Below are positions 12,357 through 21,398 of a DNA stretch of 64,000 nt, piece after piece. The stretch lies in the NCBI GenBank assembly GCA_011317545.1, contig WUJK01000002.1, positions 3,782,001 through 3,846,000 on the forward strand, given 5' to 3'. Below the pieces are notes generated by a model, which searched no databases, had not been told where the DNA came from, and worked only from the letters and a program-made list of their open reading frames with translations. The position numbers and the translations under genes are program-made. The number at the start of each line of letters is the position of its first letter. Position 1 is the stretch's first letter. The stretch is from Coniella vitis (lineage: Eukaryota > Ascomycota > Sordariomycetes > Diaporthales > Schizoparmaceae).

Positions 12357-13445
12357 ATGTCCCAGCCGTCCTCGACCGCGCCCTCGGCCGCTCGTGATGC
12401 CGTCCTCGTCAACGGCGTCATGCCCGAGGGCGCAACCCCCGTGCAGGAACTCGACTTCAACAAGCTGCCACGGCCCATTGCCGCCCAGGATCTGCTCATT
12501 GGAATGACCAACATGGGCATCCAAGCGTCCGCCCAAGCCAGGGCTGTGGAGATCATCAACAAGATGCGTGGCTGGCGCGACCCAGACACAGGCGACGCCA
12601 CTACCGTCTTCCTCGGCTACACCTCCAACCTTATTTCCTCGGGCCTGCGTGGCACCCTTCGCTGGCTTGTCGAGCACAAGCACGTGGCTTGCGTGGTGAC
12701 CACTGCTGGCGGCGTCGAGGAAGATTTCATCAAGTGTCTGGGCCACACCTACATGGGCAGCTTCTCCACTCCAGGCCGCGAGATGCGCGCACAGGGCCTC
12801 AACCGCATCGGCAACATGGTTGTCCCCAACGACAACTACTGCAAGTTTGAGGACTGGGTCGTGCCGATTCTTGACGCCATGCTCGATGAACAGGAGGCCA
12901 GCAAGCTGAACGGCAAGCACGTCGATGTGTGGGGTGACGAGGTGGACGGCGAGCTTGTCTGGACGCCGTCCAAGGTCATCCACCGCCTGGGCAAGGAGAT
13001 CAACAACCCCGAGTCCGTCTACTACTGGGCCTACAAGAACAGGATCCCCGTCTTTTGCCCTGCTCTGACGGACGGCAGTCTGGGCGACATGCTTTATTTC
13101 CACACTTTCAAGGCTTCCCCCAAGAGGCTCATCATTGACATTGTGGAGGATATTCGCCGCATCAACACCATTGCAGTCCGAGCCAAACGAACAGGCATGA
13201 TCATTCTTGGCGGCGGAATCGTCAAGCATCACATCGCCAATGCAAACCTCATGAGGAACGGCGCCGAGTATGCCGTGTACATCAACACGGCGCAGGAGTT
13301 CGACGCCAGCGATGCTGGAGCGCGGCCAGACGAGGCTGTGAGTTGGGGCAAGATCAAGCAGGACGCAGAGGCCGTCAAGGTCTATGTGGAGGCAACTGCT
13401 TGCTTTCCTCTGATTGTTGCTTGCACCTTTGCCCAGGATCAATGA
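12357..13445 (+). CDS. DYS1: Deoxyhypusine synthase
   Basis: This intronless gene encodes 362 aa, the usual family length. The enzyme transfers the aminobutyl group of spermidine to one lysine of eIF5A, the first step of hypusine formation. It is NAD-dependent, cytosolic and essential in yeast. The start at 12357 (MSQPSS) is chosen because the frame upstream has no conserved sequence and family proteins begin about here. Visible hallmarks are [76 protein letters not shown] and the [12 protein letters not shown] segment. The Lys in that last WGK (residue 332) corresponds to the catalytic lysine that forms the enzyme-substrate imine. The C-terminal end is slightly divergent from the family. Neighbours are unrelated. 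Confidence 0.97.
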   Translation: MSQPSSTAPSAARDAVLVNGVMPEGATPVQELDFNKLPRPIAAQDLLIGMTNMGIQASAQARAVEIINKMRGWRDPDTGDATTVFLGYTSNLISSGLRGTLRWLVEHKHVACVVTTAGGVEEDFIKCLGHTYMGSFSTPGREMRAQGLNRIGNMVVPNDNYCKFEDWVVPILDAMLDEQEASKLNGKHVDVWGDEVDGELVWTPSKVIHRLGKEINNPESVYYWAYKNRIPVFCPALTDGSLGDMLYFHTFKASPKRLIIDIVEDIRRINTIAVRAKRTGMIILGGGIVKHHIANANLMRNGAEYAVYINTAQEFDASDAGARPDEAVSWGKIKQDAEAVKVYVEATACFPLIVACTFAQDQ

Positions 13446-14162
13446 GTGAATTGAATATACAGTGACTCTGCGACGTATTTGGTCGGTGTACTACTATCAT
13501 CCATGGCCAGCTAGCTACATCGCTGTCTTGCCTTTCCTACACACCAAACCTGCGCGGTATGTTTTGGCCACATATTGATTCGACTACATCAGTGTCGGTG
13601 TACAACTGACATGGCAAACAGTTGAGATCTTTCACTGGGACTAGACTTCAGCATTCGGTTGGACAATTGATAGGCTACAGGATGTAACCGTACGAGCAAT
13701 GCCTAGAGAGGAGCTCCACTCGCGCTCGAGTCTTGAACGATATAGCAGCGATGACTACCAGCGGTTACACTCAGCGCAGCCCTCCACGCCGTAACCTTGA
13801 AGCCTTCGTGGAAGTCAGAGCTAGGACTTTGTCACATCAGGCTCTCGAACACAGCACAGCATGGGGCAAGTCGAAAGAGACGCCTGGGTTCCGAGTTCAG
13901 CTACGAAGACTGCATGAATCAATGATACATAGGCCTGGTCTATTCTACGTCAACTCAACAGTGTCCTTGGAAGCACTGCCCGTGGCTTCTTCGGGGACCG
14001 AAATAGGGCGACTTCTTTGACTATACGATTCAAACTCCCAACAAATCACGCCTGATTTAGGCGGGTACTCTCCGGATTGTCTCAACATATGCTATTGTCG
14101 TCATCGTGCTCCACGGCACCGATTTCAGCTTACAGCCCGCAGGCTGAGAAGAAGAAGCCCAC
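13446..14162. other. Intergenic region between convergent genes
   Basis: About 0.7 kb lie downstream of DHS and of the unrecognised gene at 14163-15854. One 95-codon open frame (13733-14020, +) has no recognisable domain and I do not accept it as a gene. I see nothing else. Confidence 0.55.
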
Positions 14163-15854
14163 TCAGACCCCCTCGGCAGGCCTCATGGATTGGTGAAGAT
14201 ATTCAGGATATTCCTGCCCCTGTACCGTATTGTACGCACCAACTAGACCCGGCAAGGTGAACGGCCTATCTTCTTCGGAATCCTCGAACTGTGTCCAATC
14301 CACTTGCCGCATGCCAACATACAATCCCTCGCTGTGGCCCTTTGACATCCTGTTCCTCTTGATCTTTTGCCTGCTCCTGTCCTCACTCTTCCTCTTGCCC
14401 CTTGACGGCGTTGCTTTTGCCGTCACTGTTGCTTGCGTATTGTTGTTGTCAAGGTTGTCGCTACCATTGCCAGCATCATTCGATGGTACCGCCCGCGCCA
14501 CCCTTTTCTCTGCGTCCCGTTTAAGCCTCTCCAGATCCTTCAAATTCGCGAGCACCCATACTGCACTCTGCCTCTTCCTATCCTCCTCTTTCCCGGCCGT
14601 CTCTCTCCTCTCCTCCTCTCCCCTTTCTTCCCATCGGTGCCTCCAGGGCGGTTGGTACACCGTCTCTTCCGTCACCGCCAAGCCCGAAACCATTCCCTCC
14701 AGCAATCCCGCCTGGATCCACCTAGTCCGAACATTCTTCCGACCAAGCACTTTTTCCATGTGAGCGAGCAACGCCCTTCGCAGGTTCTGCTTGACCCTTT
14801 CCTCGCGTAGTTCGGCAGGTGTGTATGCACCACGGGTGTTGCTGCGTGAGAAGCCCCGTGCGGCGGCATTGTCGAGGTGGAGGCGCGATGTGTATATCTG
14901 GTGTTGACGAGCAGTGGCAGCCAAGGTGTGGTAAGGTCGTGTTTCGGGGGTGATTTGGAAGACGGGGTTCGGGATAAGTGATTCATTGTTATGCTCTGCA
15001 GTCGTGGCAGTAGGTCTGTGCCTTGCGGATGTCCTTTTACCAGGCGCGGTGGCTCTGGGCAGCGGGCTTGATGTGGTTATAACGGCTGGTGGGAGCAGGG
15101 TTTGTGCTACTTGTGTTTCTTGTTCTCGAACGCGAGGAGCGACTTGTGCGTTGTGTCCTGCCACTACGGCCCATCGCCCGCCGGCCCGTGTAGCAGCTCG
15201 CAAGGCACGACTCGGTCGCAGCGGCGATGGCCCCCTTTTTTCCTCTTGCTCGTCCGAAGAACCGGAAGGTGAGGGGGAATCGAAGACGGAACCGACAGCA
15301 GAAGTGGTGGTGGTGTTATTACGCGGCGGCCCATCCTCATGTTGAGACAGATTGCTTCGGGGCCACTCGATTTCGCTGGAGCTGCTGTTGCTGCTGCTTT
15401 CTTGCACAAAATGTTGTTGTTGTTCGTGTTGTTCCTGTTGTTGTGGGCAGATGCTTTGAACCATTCCCTTCTCCTTTTCCTCGTCTTCATTCTTATTATT
15501 ACCAAGCTCGACGTCAACGTCAGCGCCCCCGCCCTCGCCCTCACCATTGCCATCGACATCGTCATCGTTTACAGACTCCTCGCCACTATCACCCACACTG
15601 AAGCAATCACGCCCATCTTGACTTACATTGTGGTGGTATCCGCCCGTTTGCTGAGTGGGCGGAGGTTGAAGTAGGCACGGGCTACTGCCCAATTGAGTTT
15701 GCAAGGTGGTATAATCAGGTCGTAACCACAAACGCATACGTTGTCCTCGTTGGGGAAGAGAAGCTGGCGACACGGACACGGACAATGACAAGGAGGCTGG
15801 TGACAAGGAAGAGGATGGATCATAGGATGAATCGGAGTCGGGGTCGGTAGCCAT
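14163..15854 (-). CDS. Hypothetical protein, basic/acidic low-complexity, probably nuclear
   Basis: One exon of 563 aa. I do not recognise the family. The start at 15854 (MATDPDSDSS) is taken because upstream sequence in the same open frame is low-complexity and UTR-like. Visible features are a Ser-rich N-terminus, an acidic patch with SGEESVNDDDVDG (about 100-130), Gln/Ser-rich linkers, a charged, probably helical region from the phrase YTPAELREERVKQNLRRALLAHMEKVLGR onward (about 340-370) that is the most protein-like part, and a bipartite-NLS-like basic cluster (GKRKSEDRSRQKIKRNR) near 495. A more ordered C-terminus carries DWTQFEDSEEDRPFTLPG. Coding is supported by length and by these ordered patches; function is unknown. 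It could be a lineage-specific regulator, but nothing proves that. Confidence 0.6.
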   Translation of the reverse strand: MATDPDSDSSYDPSSSLSPASLSLSVSVSPASLPQRGQRMRLWLRPDYTTLQTQLGSSPCLLQPPPTQQTGGYHHNVSQDGRDCFSVGDSGEESVNDDDVDGNGEGEGGGADVDVELGNNKNEDEEKEKGMVQSICPQQQEQHEQQQHFVQESSSNSSSSEIEWPRSNLSQHEDGPPRNNTTTTSAVGSVFDSPSPSGSSDEQEEKRGPSPLRPSRALRAATRAGGRWAVVAGHNAQVAPRVREQETQVAQTLLPPAVITTSSPLPRATAPGKRTSARHRPTATTAEHNNESLIPNPVFQITPETRPYHTLAATARQHQIYTSRLHLDNAAARGFSRSNTRGAYTPAELREERVKQNLRRALLAHMEKVLGRKNVRTRWIQAGLLEGMVSGLAVTEETVYQPPWRHRWEERGEEERRETAGKEEDRKRQSAVWVLANLKDLERLKRDAEKRVARAVPSNDAGNGSDNLDNNNTQATVTAKATPSRGKRKSEDRSRQKIKRNRMSKGHSEGLYVGMRQVDWTQFEDSEEDRPFTLPGLVGAYNTVQGQEYPEYLHQSMRPAEGV

Positions 15855-17069
15855 GGTCCTCTCTATCTTTCTCGTGTGTCGTGCGGGATATTTTTTGTTT
15901 TGGCGATCTTTTGGATGGGGTAACATGAGGAGGAAAAGAGGGAGCGGGATGGTGGTAAACAAGTGCTTTTTGATTCCCTTTTTTTTTTTCTCCTCCAAAC
16001 TTCCTATCAGGTGGTGAGTGTCTGAAACTTCTGTCACCACATGTGCTTTTCGATAAACACAGATGACGATGGGGTGTAGAGAGGATATACTGCGCACACA
16101 CACACACACACACAAGCTTCCATCCACACATACCCAGCCTCCATCTCTCTGAAGAAACAAAAAGCGAAATATCTTTTTTTCTTTCTTCAGGAAAAAGGAC
16201 ATTATAAAAAGTTGAACAACGGTAAGTGGTAAAGGATTCCCACGCAGCCCAAAAGGAAGGACATTCATTGCTGTTCGTTTGGAGAAACCCCTTCCTTCTT
16301 AACCGAGGGTTTGGTGATGGGGAAAAGGAATATCACAAAAGACTCCCCCCCACCGGCTAGGCTGGCTGGCTACCTGCATACTTACAGGAAGGGCGTGGTT
16401 TAGAAGGTACATTCCATCTGATTCTGGGAACCACGAAAAAAGAACTCAGGCGACACAAGAAAAAAAAAAAGAAGAAAGAAAAAAAGAAAGAAAAAAAAAA
16501 AGAGCCAGCAAGCAAACGAGAGAGAAAATCAGAGGGGCTGCTTCTCAAAGGGAAAGGGGATAGATAGTTAGGTACATTAGGAAGCAAGCAAACAAAGTAC
16601 AGTTCTCCCATGCCAGAATTCCATCCATATTCAAAGCAAGTCATGTTTGTACAAGGACACAAAGGCCATGTCAAGATTCACCCGTCTTTCCATTGATATC
16701 CCAACAACCTCTATCTGAATTTTGTAGGGTAGAATGAACAAGAAAGGAAACTTCCTTGTTCATCAACCCGCGTTTGCCATATTTAGAGCCGCCCCGGCCC
16801 CCCTCGCACCAAAAAGAGCCTTTACAACAAGCACAATGACAGTCAACAACAACTTTCCAGCACCTGATGAGAAAAGACAAATAGCTTTTTATTGTCCACG
16901 GTACAGCATGCTTGACAAGGAAGTACATCGTTCAATATCTGGTAGCGGCATCCATGTTCACGCGCCAACGCAAAGCAAGTACGCCGCCAAGAAACCAACA
17001 TCGTCATCATCTTTTTGCGCCTCAACACCCACTAAAAGACAACAGATCCAAAATTACTGTCATGCATCG
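15855..17069. other. Intergenic region with AC repeat and polypurine tracts
   Basis: This is the probable 5' region of the 14163-15854 gene and 3' region of the HMG-CoA lyase gene. It contains a CA array (16095-16114) and a long A/G-rich stretch (about 16433-16540). The minus-strand frame running on to 16268 is read as UTR. I see no gene. Confidence 0.55.
16095..16114. repeat. (CA)10 dinucleotide repeat
   Basis: Ten CA copies lie about 240 nt upstream of the chosen start of the 14163-15854 gene, so probably in its promoter or 5' UTR. Confidence 0.9.
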
Positions 17070-18295
17070 TTATTCCCTCCTTCTCGCGCCCAAAACAGCC
17101 TTGCCCACCGCACTATCATTTGCCTTTCCAATCTCTCCCGTGATCCACTCCCCGATTTCTGCCACCGCATCCAAATCCACGCCTGTGTCCATACCCAGAC
17201 TCTCCAAAAAATAAACCATATTCTCCGTGGCCACGTTGCCCGTGGCCCCGGGACTATACGGGCAACCTCCTAAGCCGCCCACCGCCGCATCAAACGTGCG
17301 AATGCCGTGCTCGAGCGCCACAGCCGTGTTGACCAGTGCTTGCCCATAGGTATCGTGGAAATGCAGCGCCACATCCTCGTTGCGGATCCCTGCAGCAGTC
17401 ATGCACTGCAGGAGTTGGGCGGTGCGAGGAACCGTGCCCATTCCCGTCGTGTCGCCGAGAGCGATTTCGTCGGCGCCCATTTCGAGTAGGTCGGTGGCGA
17501 TCTCGGCAACGCGATGCGGGTCTACGCTGTGGCCTTCAAAGGGGCAGCCTAGGACGACGGAGATGTAGGCACGGATGCGAATGTCGGGAAAGGTGCGTTT
17601 GGCGGTGGTAATGACCTCGCGGAAGCGTGAGAGGGAGGTGGCGATGTCGCAGTTGAGGTTCTTTTGTGTGAAGCTTTCGGTAGCAGCTGCGAAGACGGCG
17701 AGCTCGATTTCAGGTTTTTTGGTGGAGAGAGAACGTGTGGCTTCGGTCACGAAGCTGTCTGGGTATGCTGACAGGATGGAAGCTGCGCCGTCGAGGCCCT
17801 TGGTGTTGGGTGCGAGGAACGAATAGGTGACTGGGGAGGGCGACGACGGTGGCTTCTCGAGGATATGCCTGAGGATCTCGCTTGAGCTGTCCATCTAGAT
17901 AACGGATATGTCCCAATCAGCCATTGTATCCTTTTTTTTGTGTGTCCCACCTTCTGCTTCTTGGAAAAGGGTTACCACGCAAAAGGGCTGGGTACCTGGG
18001 GAACCCATTTCGGCGAGACAAAGGAGCCCGCCTCAATGGTCGTCAGCCCCGTCTTGGCCAAGCGCTCAATCAGCTCAATCTTTGTCGCAAGCGATATCGT
18101 CTTCTTTTCGTTTTGCAGGCCATCGCGCGGGCCCACCTCGACAATCTTGATGCGGTTGTCGGGTTGTTGTTGTTGTGTCTGGCCGGGCGCATCTGTAGAT
18201 GTCGCATACGCCCGACGGCGTATCGTCGCCGTGAGCGCATGCCGGCGCAGAGCATAGCGTGTCGCGGTGAGAGCTGGCCGGAGTAATTGCTTCAT
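17070..18295 (-). CDS. Hydroxymethylglutaryl-CoA lyase, mitochondrial
   Basis: Exons are complement(17070..17894) and complement(17996..18295), 374 aa. The 101-nt intron sits between VPQ and MDSS, in phase 0. The enzyme splits HMG-CoA into acetyl-CoA and acetoacetate, the last step of leucine breakdown. The start at 18295 gives [18 protein letters not shown].., rich in Arg, Ala and Thr with no acidic residues, which is a typical mitochondrial presequence with likely cleavage near RRRAYATS. An ATG at 18370 would add 25 residues. Visible motifs are [12 protein letters not shown] (substrate/metal site), [48 protein letters not shown] and [15 protein letters not shown]; the Cys in the last (residue 311) is the family's catalytic cysteine. 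No peroxisomal C-terminal signal is present (ends ARRRE). Confidence 0.95.
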
Positions 18296-18953
18296 TTTGG
18301 AGGATGGCGAGGCTGCAGAAAGAAGATCAGAAACATTTGCAGATGGAAGAGAAGGAAGTCGTACGAGCATGATGTAACTTTAGGCGGCCGCTCGGGAGGG
18401 GAGGCGGCCGCTTATTACCGGCAGTTCAGCGACGGGAGATGGCGCCGAGGGACGATGCGGGGAGCTCTTCTAGTCTGTTTGATTGGCGCAAAAGACCTGG
18501 AATCCCTGCTCCTATGTTCAATGTAATAGTACACATACCGAGGCACCTAGGTACTCAAGTGCCCATAGGACTGTACCCTCTCTCGCTGTGCGGTGTTCAG
18601 CATTGCAAGTTGGCGACGATGGGATTTGATCGACAGCCAAAATCTGCTTTCAGACATACAGGTTGACAATGTTCCCACAGTAGCCCAAATGTCGACAATC
18701 AAGTTCCATCTTCCCCCACTTAGAGAGCCACCATAAGATATGTTGGCCCGGCCTCACAAATGTGCAATGCCCTGTCTTCTTCTAGATAGATTGATTGACT
18801 CGAATACCATGAAACGATTCCCCTGTAAAGAAGTATACAACTCCCGCATAGAATCCAATGCTTGGACCTAGAACAATGGTCACCAAACAGCACATCACGA
18901 ACTATATCCCACCCTCCATCCCGGCAAAAAAGAAGGCAACAGAACATATACTC
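18296..18953. other. Intergenic region, HMG-CoA lyase 5' side / Eme1-like 3' side
   Basis: About 0.66 kb with no supported gene. It contains a CCTAGGTAC motif (18546-18554) of the kind scattered through the window's spacers. It presumably includes the HMG-CoA lyase promoter. Confidence 0.55.
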
Positions 18954-21398
18954 TCAGATATCCGTACTCGTCTCATCCCTCCCCGTGAAAATTCGATGCA
19001 TCCTCCTACTAACAGCCTGTCCCACCGTCCGATCAGTGTACGCTCCATCCTTATTCGCACTCTTGCGAATACTTTCCAACGCAAGCGGCCCTTCTCGCTG
19101 CAGTCCACGCACCAGTTGTCCCAGACTTCCATACTCGCCTACAATCCCCCACGCAATCGGCGCAGTCACTCGTCCAATCTCCTGCAACATCCGCACGTAG
19201 GTATCCTGAGCTCCATCACCTGTGCGCACCTGCCCGCTGTCCATGCAAAACGCAGCCAGAGAGTTGATGGCGTCGCGCTGTTGTCGATAAGGGATCGTGC
19301 TGATGTGTTGCGTAAAAGCGACGACCCACTGCGCCGTCTCAACGGGTGCGTTGGTGTGGTGAATGAGGGCGTTGTGCTGGACTTGGAGCTGAAGAAGGGC
19401 GTCCTCAAGGCCATCTTCGTCGATATATTGGGGTGGTGGTTTTGGTGTAGTCTTCTTTTTGCGCCGCTGGGTGCTGCTCTGGGGAGCTGGTGCTGCTGCG
19501 GACCTGGACGTGGAAGAAGCGCTCGCAGCTTCGTTCTCGGCAGCATTGCGCACGGCAGTCTGAAATTGCTTGTTGCGGGCGTTGCGGTTCTTGCGCATCC
19601 ACCCCGTCAACCCCTCAATGAGATAGATGAGCGTATGTTGGTCATAGTGCTGCTGCATGCTGAGTACATGAGCCTCTAGGTCAGCGCCCGCGGGACCAAG
19701 TGCAAGCTCAACGAACTCAGCGGCCGTGATGATCACCATGGCGTGCTTTTCCTTCTCGATGCGCTGTGGAATGGGTTCCCAGCAGCCTTCATCCTCGTTA
19801 TAGCGCGACCGCACCTTTCTGCGCCACTTTACCACGTTCGTAACGGGACTCGAATAGCCGTGCGTTTCCACGTGGAGATCCTCTAGCAGGGTTTCGACTT
19901 GCAATCTAATATCAGGATGGAGCGATGCCGGCAGGTCAACAATCATTTCTGGTGTCGAGACCTTCTTGTCTGTGCGAACCTTGTTGACCTCTGCAAGGGC
20001 TGCCGCGCGCTGCTTCTGGCGTTGACGCTCTTCCTTGGCCTCTTCTTTTTGCCGTTGTTTGCGGCGTTTTTCGGCTTCCTTGGCTGCCGCCTTATCTTGG
20101 CGTCCCAGTTCCTTGTTTGTTGTGCTCTTGCTTAGTGTGGCTTTGAGGGTAGAAGTAGAATTGTGTTTGGAAATTATGGTTTTGGAAGGTTTATACAAGC
20201 TTCTCGAGCCCGGTTTAGCAGCCTCAATCCCAAAGATATCCGGTAGGTCATCATCATCGTCGTCTCCATGATCGTCTTGGGGATCTGACACCAAGTCGCC
20301 GAGATCATAGTCAATCACATCTGAGCGAGTCCTCTCCATGGGTTTCCGAGGCGGTTGCACGTCAAAAGTCCAATCATCCTCGACCGTCATCTCGGGCGCT
20401 GAGCTCGAAATATGGTCCCATTCAGTCGGCCCTCTGCCCTCACCCTTGCCCTTTGTGCTGCTACAGTCCGTCGTGGAAGTGAATGTCTTGTTTCTCTGCA
20501 GTGTACTGCCTACGAAAGGCGGTGGCCTCGACTCGTGTTTGGTGGTGTTTGTTTTTGGCACAAGCGGAGGAGGTGACGAACTGGCAAACGGATCATTGTC
20601 CAAACTCAGGTCAATTATGGTTTCACGGGGCTTGGTCTGAGCCTTCGCCATGGCCTTGGGCGAATGGAGGCGCGGCGGCGAGCTAGCAAAGGGGTCACTG
20701 CTCGTGTGAATGGGATCATAGATTGACTTTTCTGTCCTTGTTGGTGGAAGAGGCATGCGTGGTAGGAAGCTCGATCCCGACGATTCGACTACGCTCCTCG
20801 CGGTTATTTTGCTCTCGCTTTTTGACCATGTCGCCTTGTGTACATGTCTGGCATCACTGCCGGTACCACGGCTTAACCCATTAATAGTCTCTGCGCCGCT
20901 TTTCTTTGTTGTTGTTGTTGCTGGTAGTGGAGACTTGGCCTCACCCCGAAAGGGACGACTGAAAGTACTGGTATCATACAGCCAGTCATCATCTAGAGAT
21001 GCTGGAGATAGACTGTGCCGTGGTTTGTCTATGGCTGAAGTGGCAGGTTGACGAGATGGTCGTGCTCTAGCAGCGGTCTCACTAACCCTCATCTTCTTGG
21101 CCGGTGGTCCATCTTCAGCCCGACCACGGTTCGGAATGAGAAAGTCATCGGACCAGAGATCATCGGAAAGCAAGAAAGATGGTACAGCTTTGTGTTTCCC
21201 ACTGCTGCTGCTGTTGTTGTTGATTGCGGTGGTCGAGGTGTGAGACGGCACTACAGCTCTGGTCTGCGAGCCAGATTGAACATCGTCGCAGTCCAAACCC
21301 CGACTTGGCGGTCTGTTCGCAGGCTTGAGCGGCGGTCGCGGCGCTTGTGTGTGGGAGAGCTCAGGGCTCGAGACGAGGTCGATGACTTCGACGGGCAT
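18954..21398 (-). CDS. Eme1/Mms4-type subunit of the Mus81 crossover-junction endonuclease
   Basis: One exon of 814 aa. The protein is the expected non-catalytic partner of Mus81; the dimer cuts branched DNA such as D-loops, flaps and nicked Holliday junctions in the nucleus. The N-terminal 450 residues are disordered, with Ser/Pro and acidic patches, and an Ala/Lys/Arg coiled segment follows (about 430-475). The C-terminal part from about 485 resembles the ERCC4-like fold of Eme1: a VDLPASLHPD.. start, an internal segment with LIYLIEGLTGWMRKN, and a C-terminal helix-hairpin-helix-like region (YGSLGQLVRGLQREGP..). The nuclease signature GDxnERKxxxD is absent, which fits Eme1 rather than Mus81. 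The start MPVEVIDLVSSPE carries a SUMO-interaction-like hydrophobic core. Assignment rests on fold-level similarity seen by eye. Confidence 0.8.
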   Translation of the reverse strand: MPVEVIDLVSSPELSHTQAPRPPLKPANRPPSRGLDCDDVQSGSQTRAVVPSHTSTTAINNNSSSSGKHKAVPSFLLSDDLWSDDFLIPNRGRAEDGPPAKKMRVSETAARARPSRQPATSAIDKPRHSLSPASLDDDWLYDTSTFSRPFRGEAKSPLPATTTTKKSGAETINGLSRGTGSDARHVHKATWSKSESKITARSVVESSGSSFLPRMPLPPTRTEKSIYDPIHTSSDPFASSPPRLHSPKAMAKAQTKPRETIIDLSLDNDPFASSSPPPLVPKTNTTKHESRPPPFVGSTLQRNKTFTSTTDCSSTKGKGEGRGPTEWDHISSSAPEMTVEDDWTFDVQPPRKPMERTRSDVIDYDLGDLVSDPQDDHGDDDDDDLPDIFGIEAAKPGSRSLYKPSKTIISKHNSTSTLKATLSKSTTNKELGRQDKAAAKEAEKRRKQRQKEEAKEERQRQKQRAAALAEVNKVRTDKKVSTPEMIVDLPASLHPDIRLQVETLLEDLHVETHGYSSPVTNVVKWRRKVRSRYNEDEGCWEPIPQRIEKEKHAMVIITAAEFVELALGPAGADLEAHVLSMQQHYDQHTLIYLIEGLTGWMRKNRNARNKQFQTAVRNAAENEAASASSTSRSAAAPAPQSSTQRRKKKTTPKPPPQYIDEDGLEDALLQLQVQHNALIHHTNAPVETAQWVVAFTQHISTIPYRQQRDAINSLAAFCMDSGQVRTGDGAQDTYVRMLQEIGRVTAPIAWGIVGEYGSLGQLVRGLQREGPLALESIRKSANKDGAYTDRTVGQAVSRRMHRIFTGRDETSTDI

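Noticed and set aside
12243..13442. 399-codon minus-strand open frame
   Set aside because: It is the exact antisense shadow of deoxyhypusine synthase, produced by G/C-ending codons. The sense strand carries the full conserved enzyme.
13733..14020. 95-codon plus-strand frame after DHS
   Set aside because: It is short, has no signal peptide or domain, and sits in the spacer between convergent genes.
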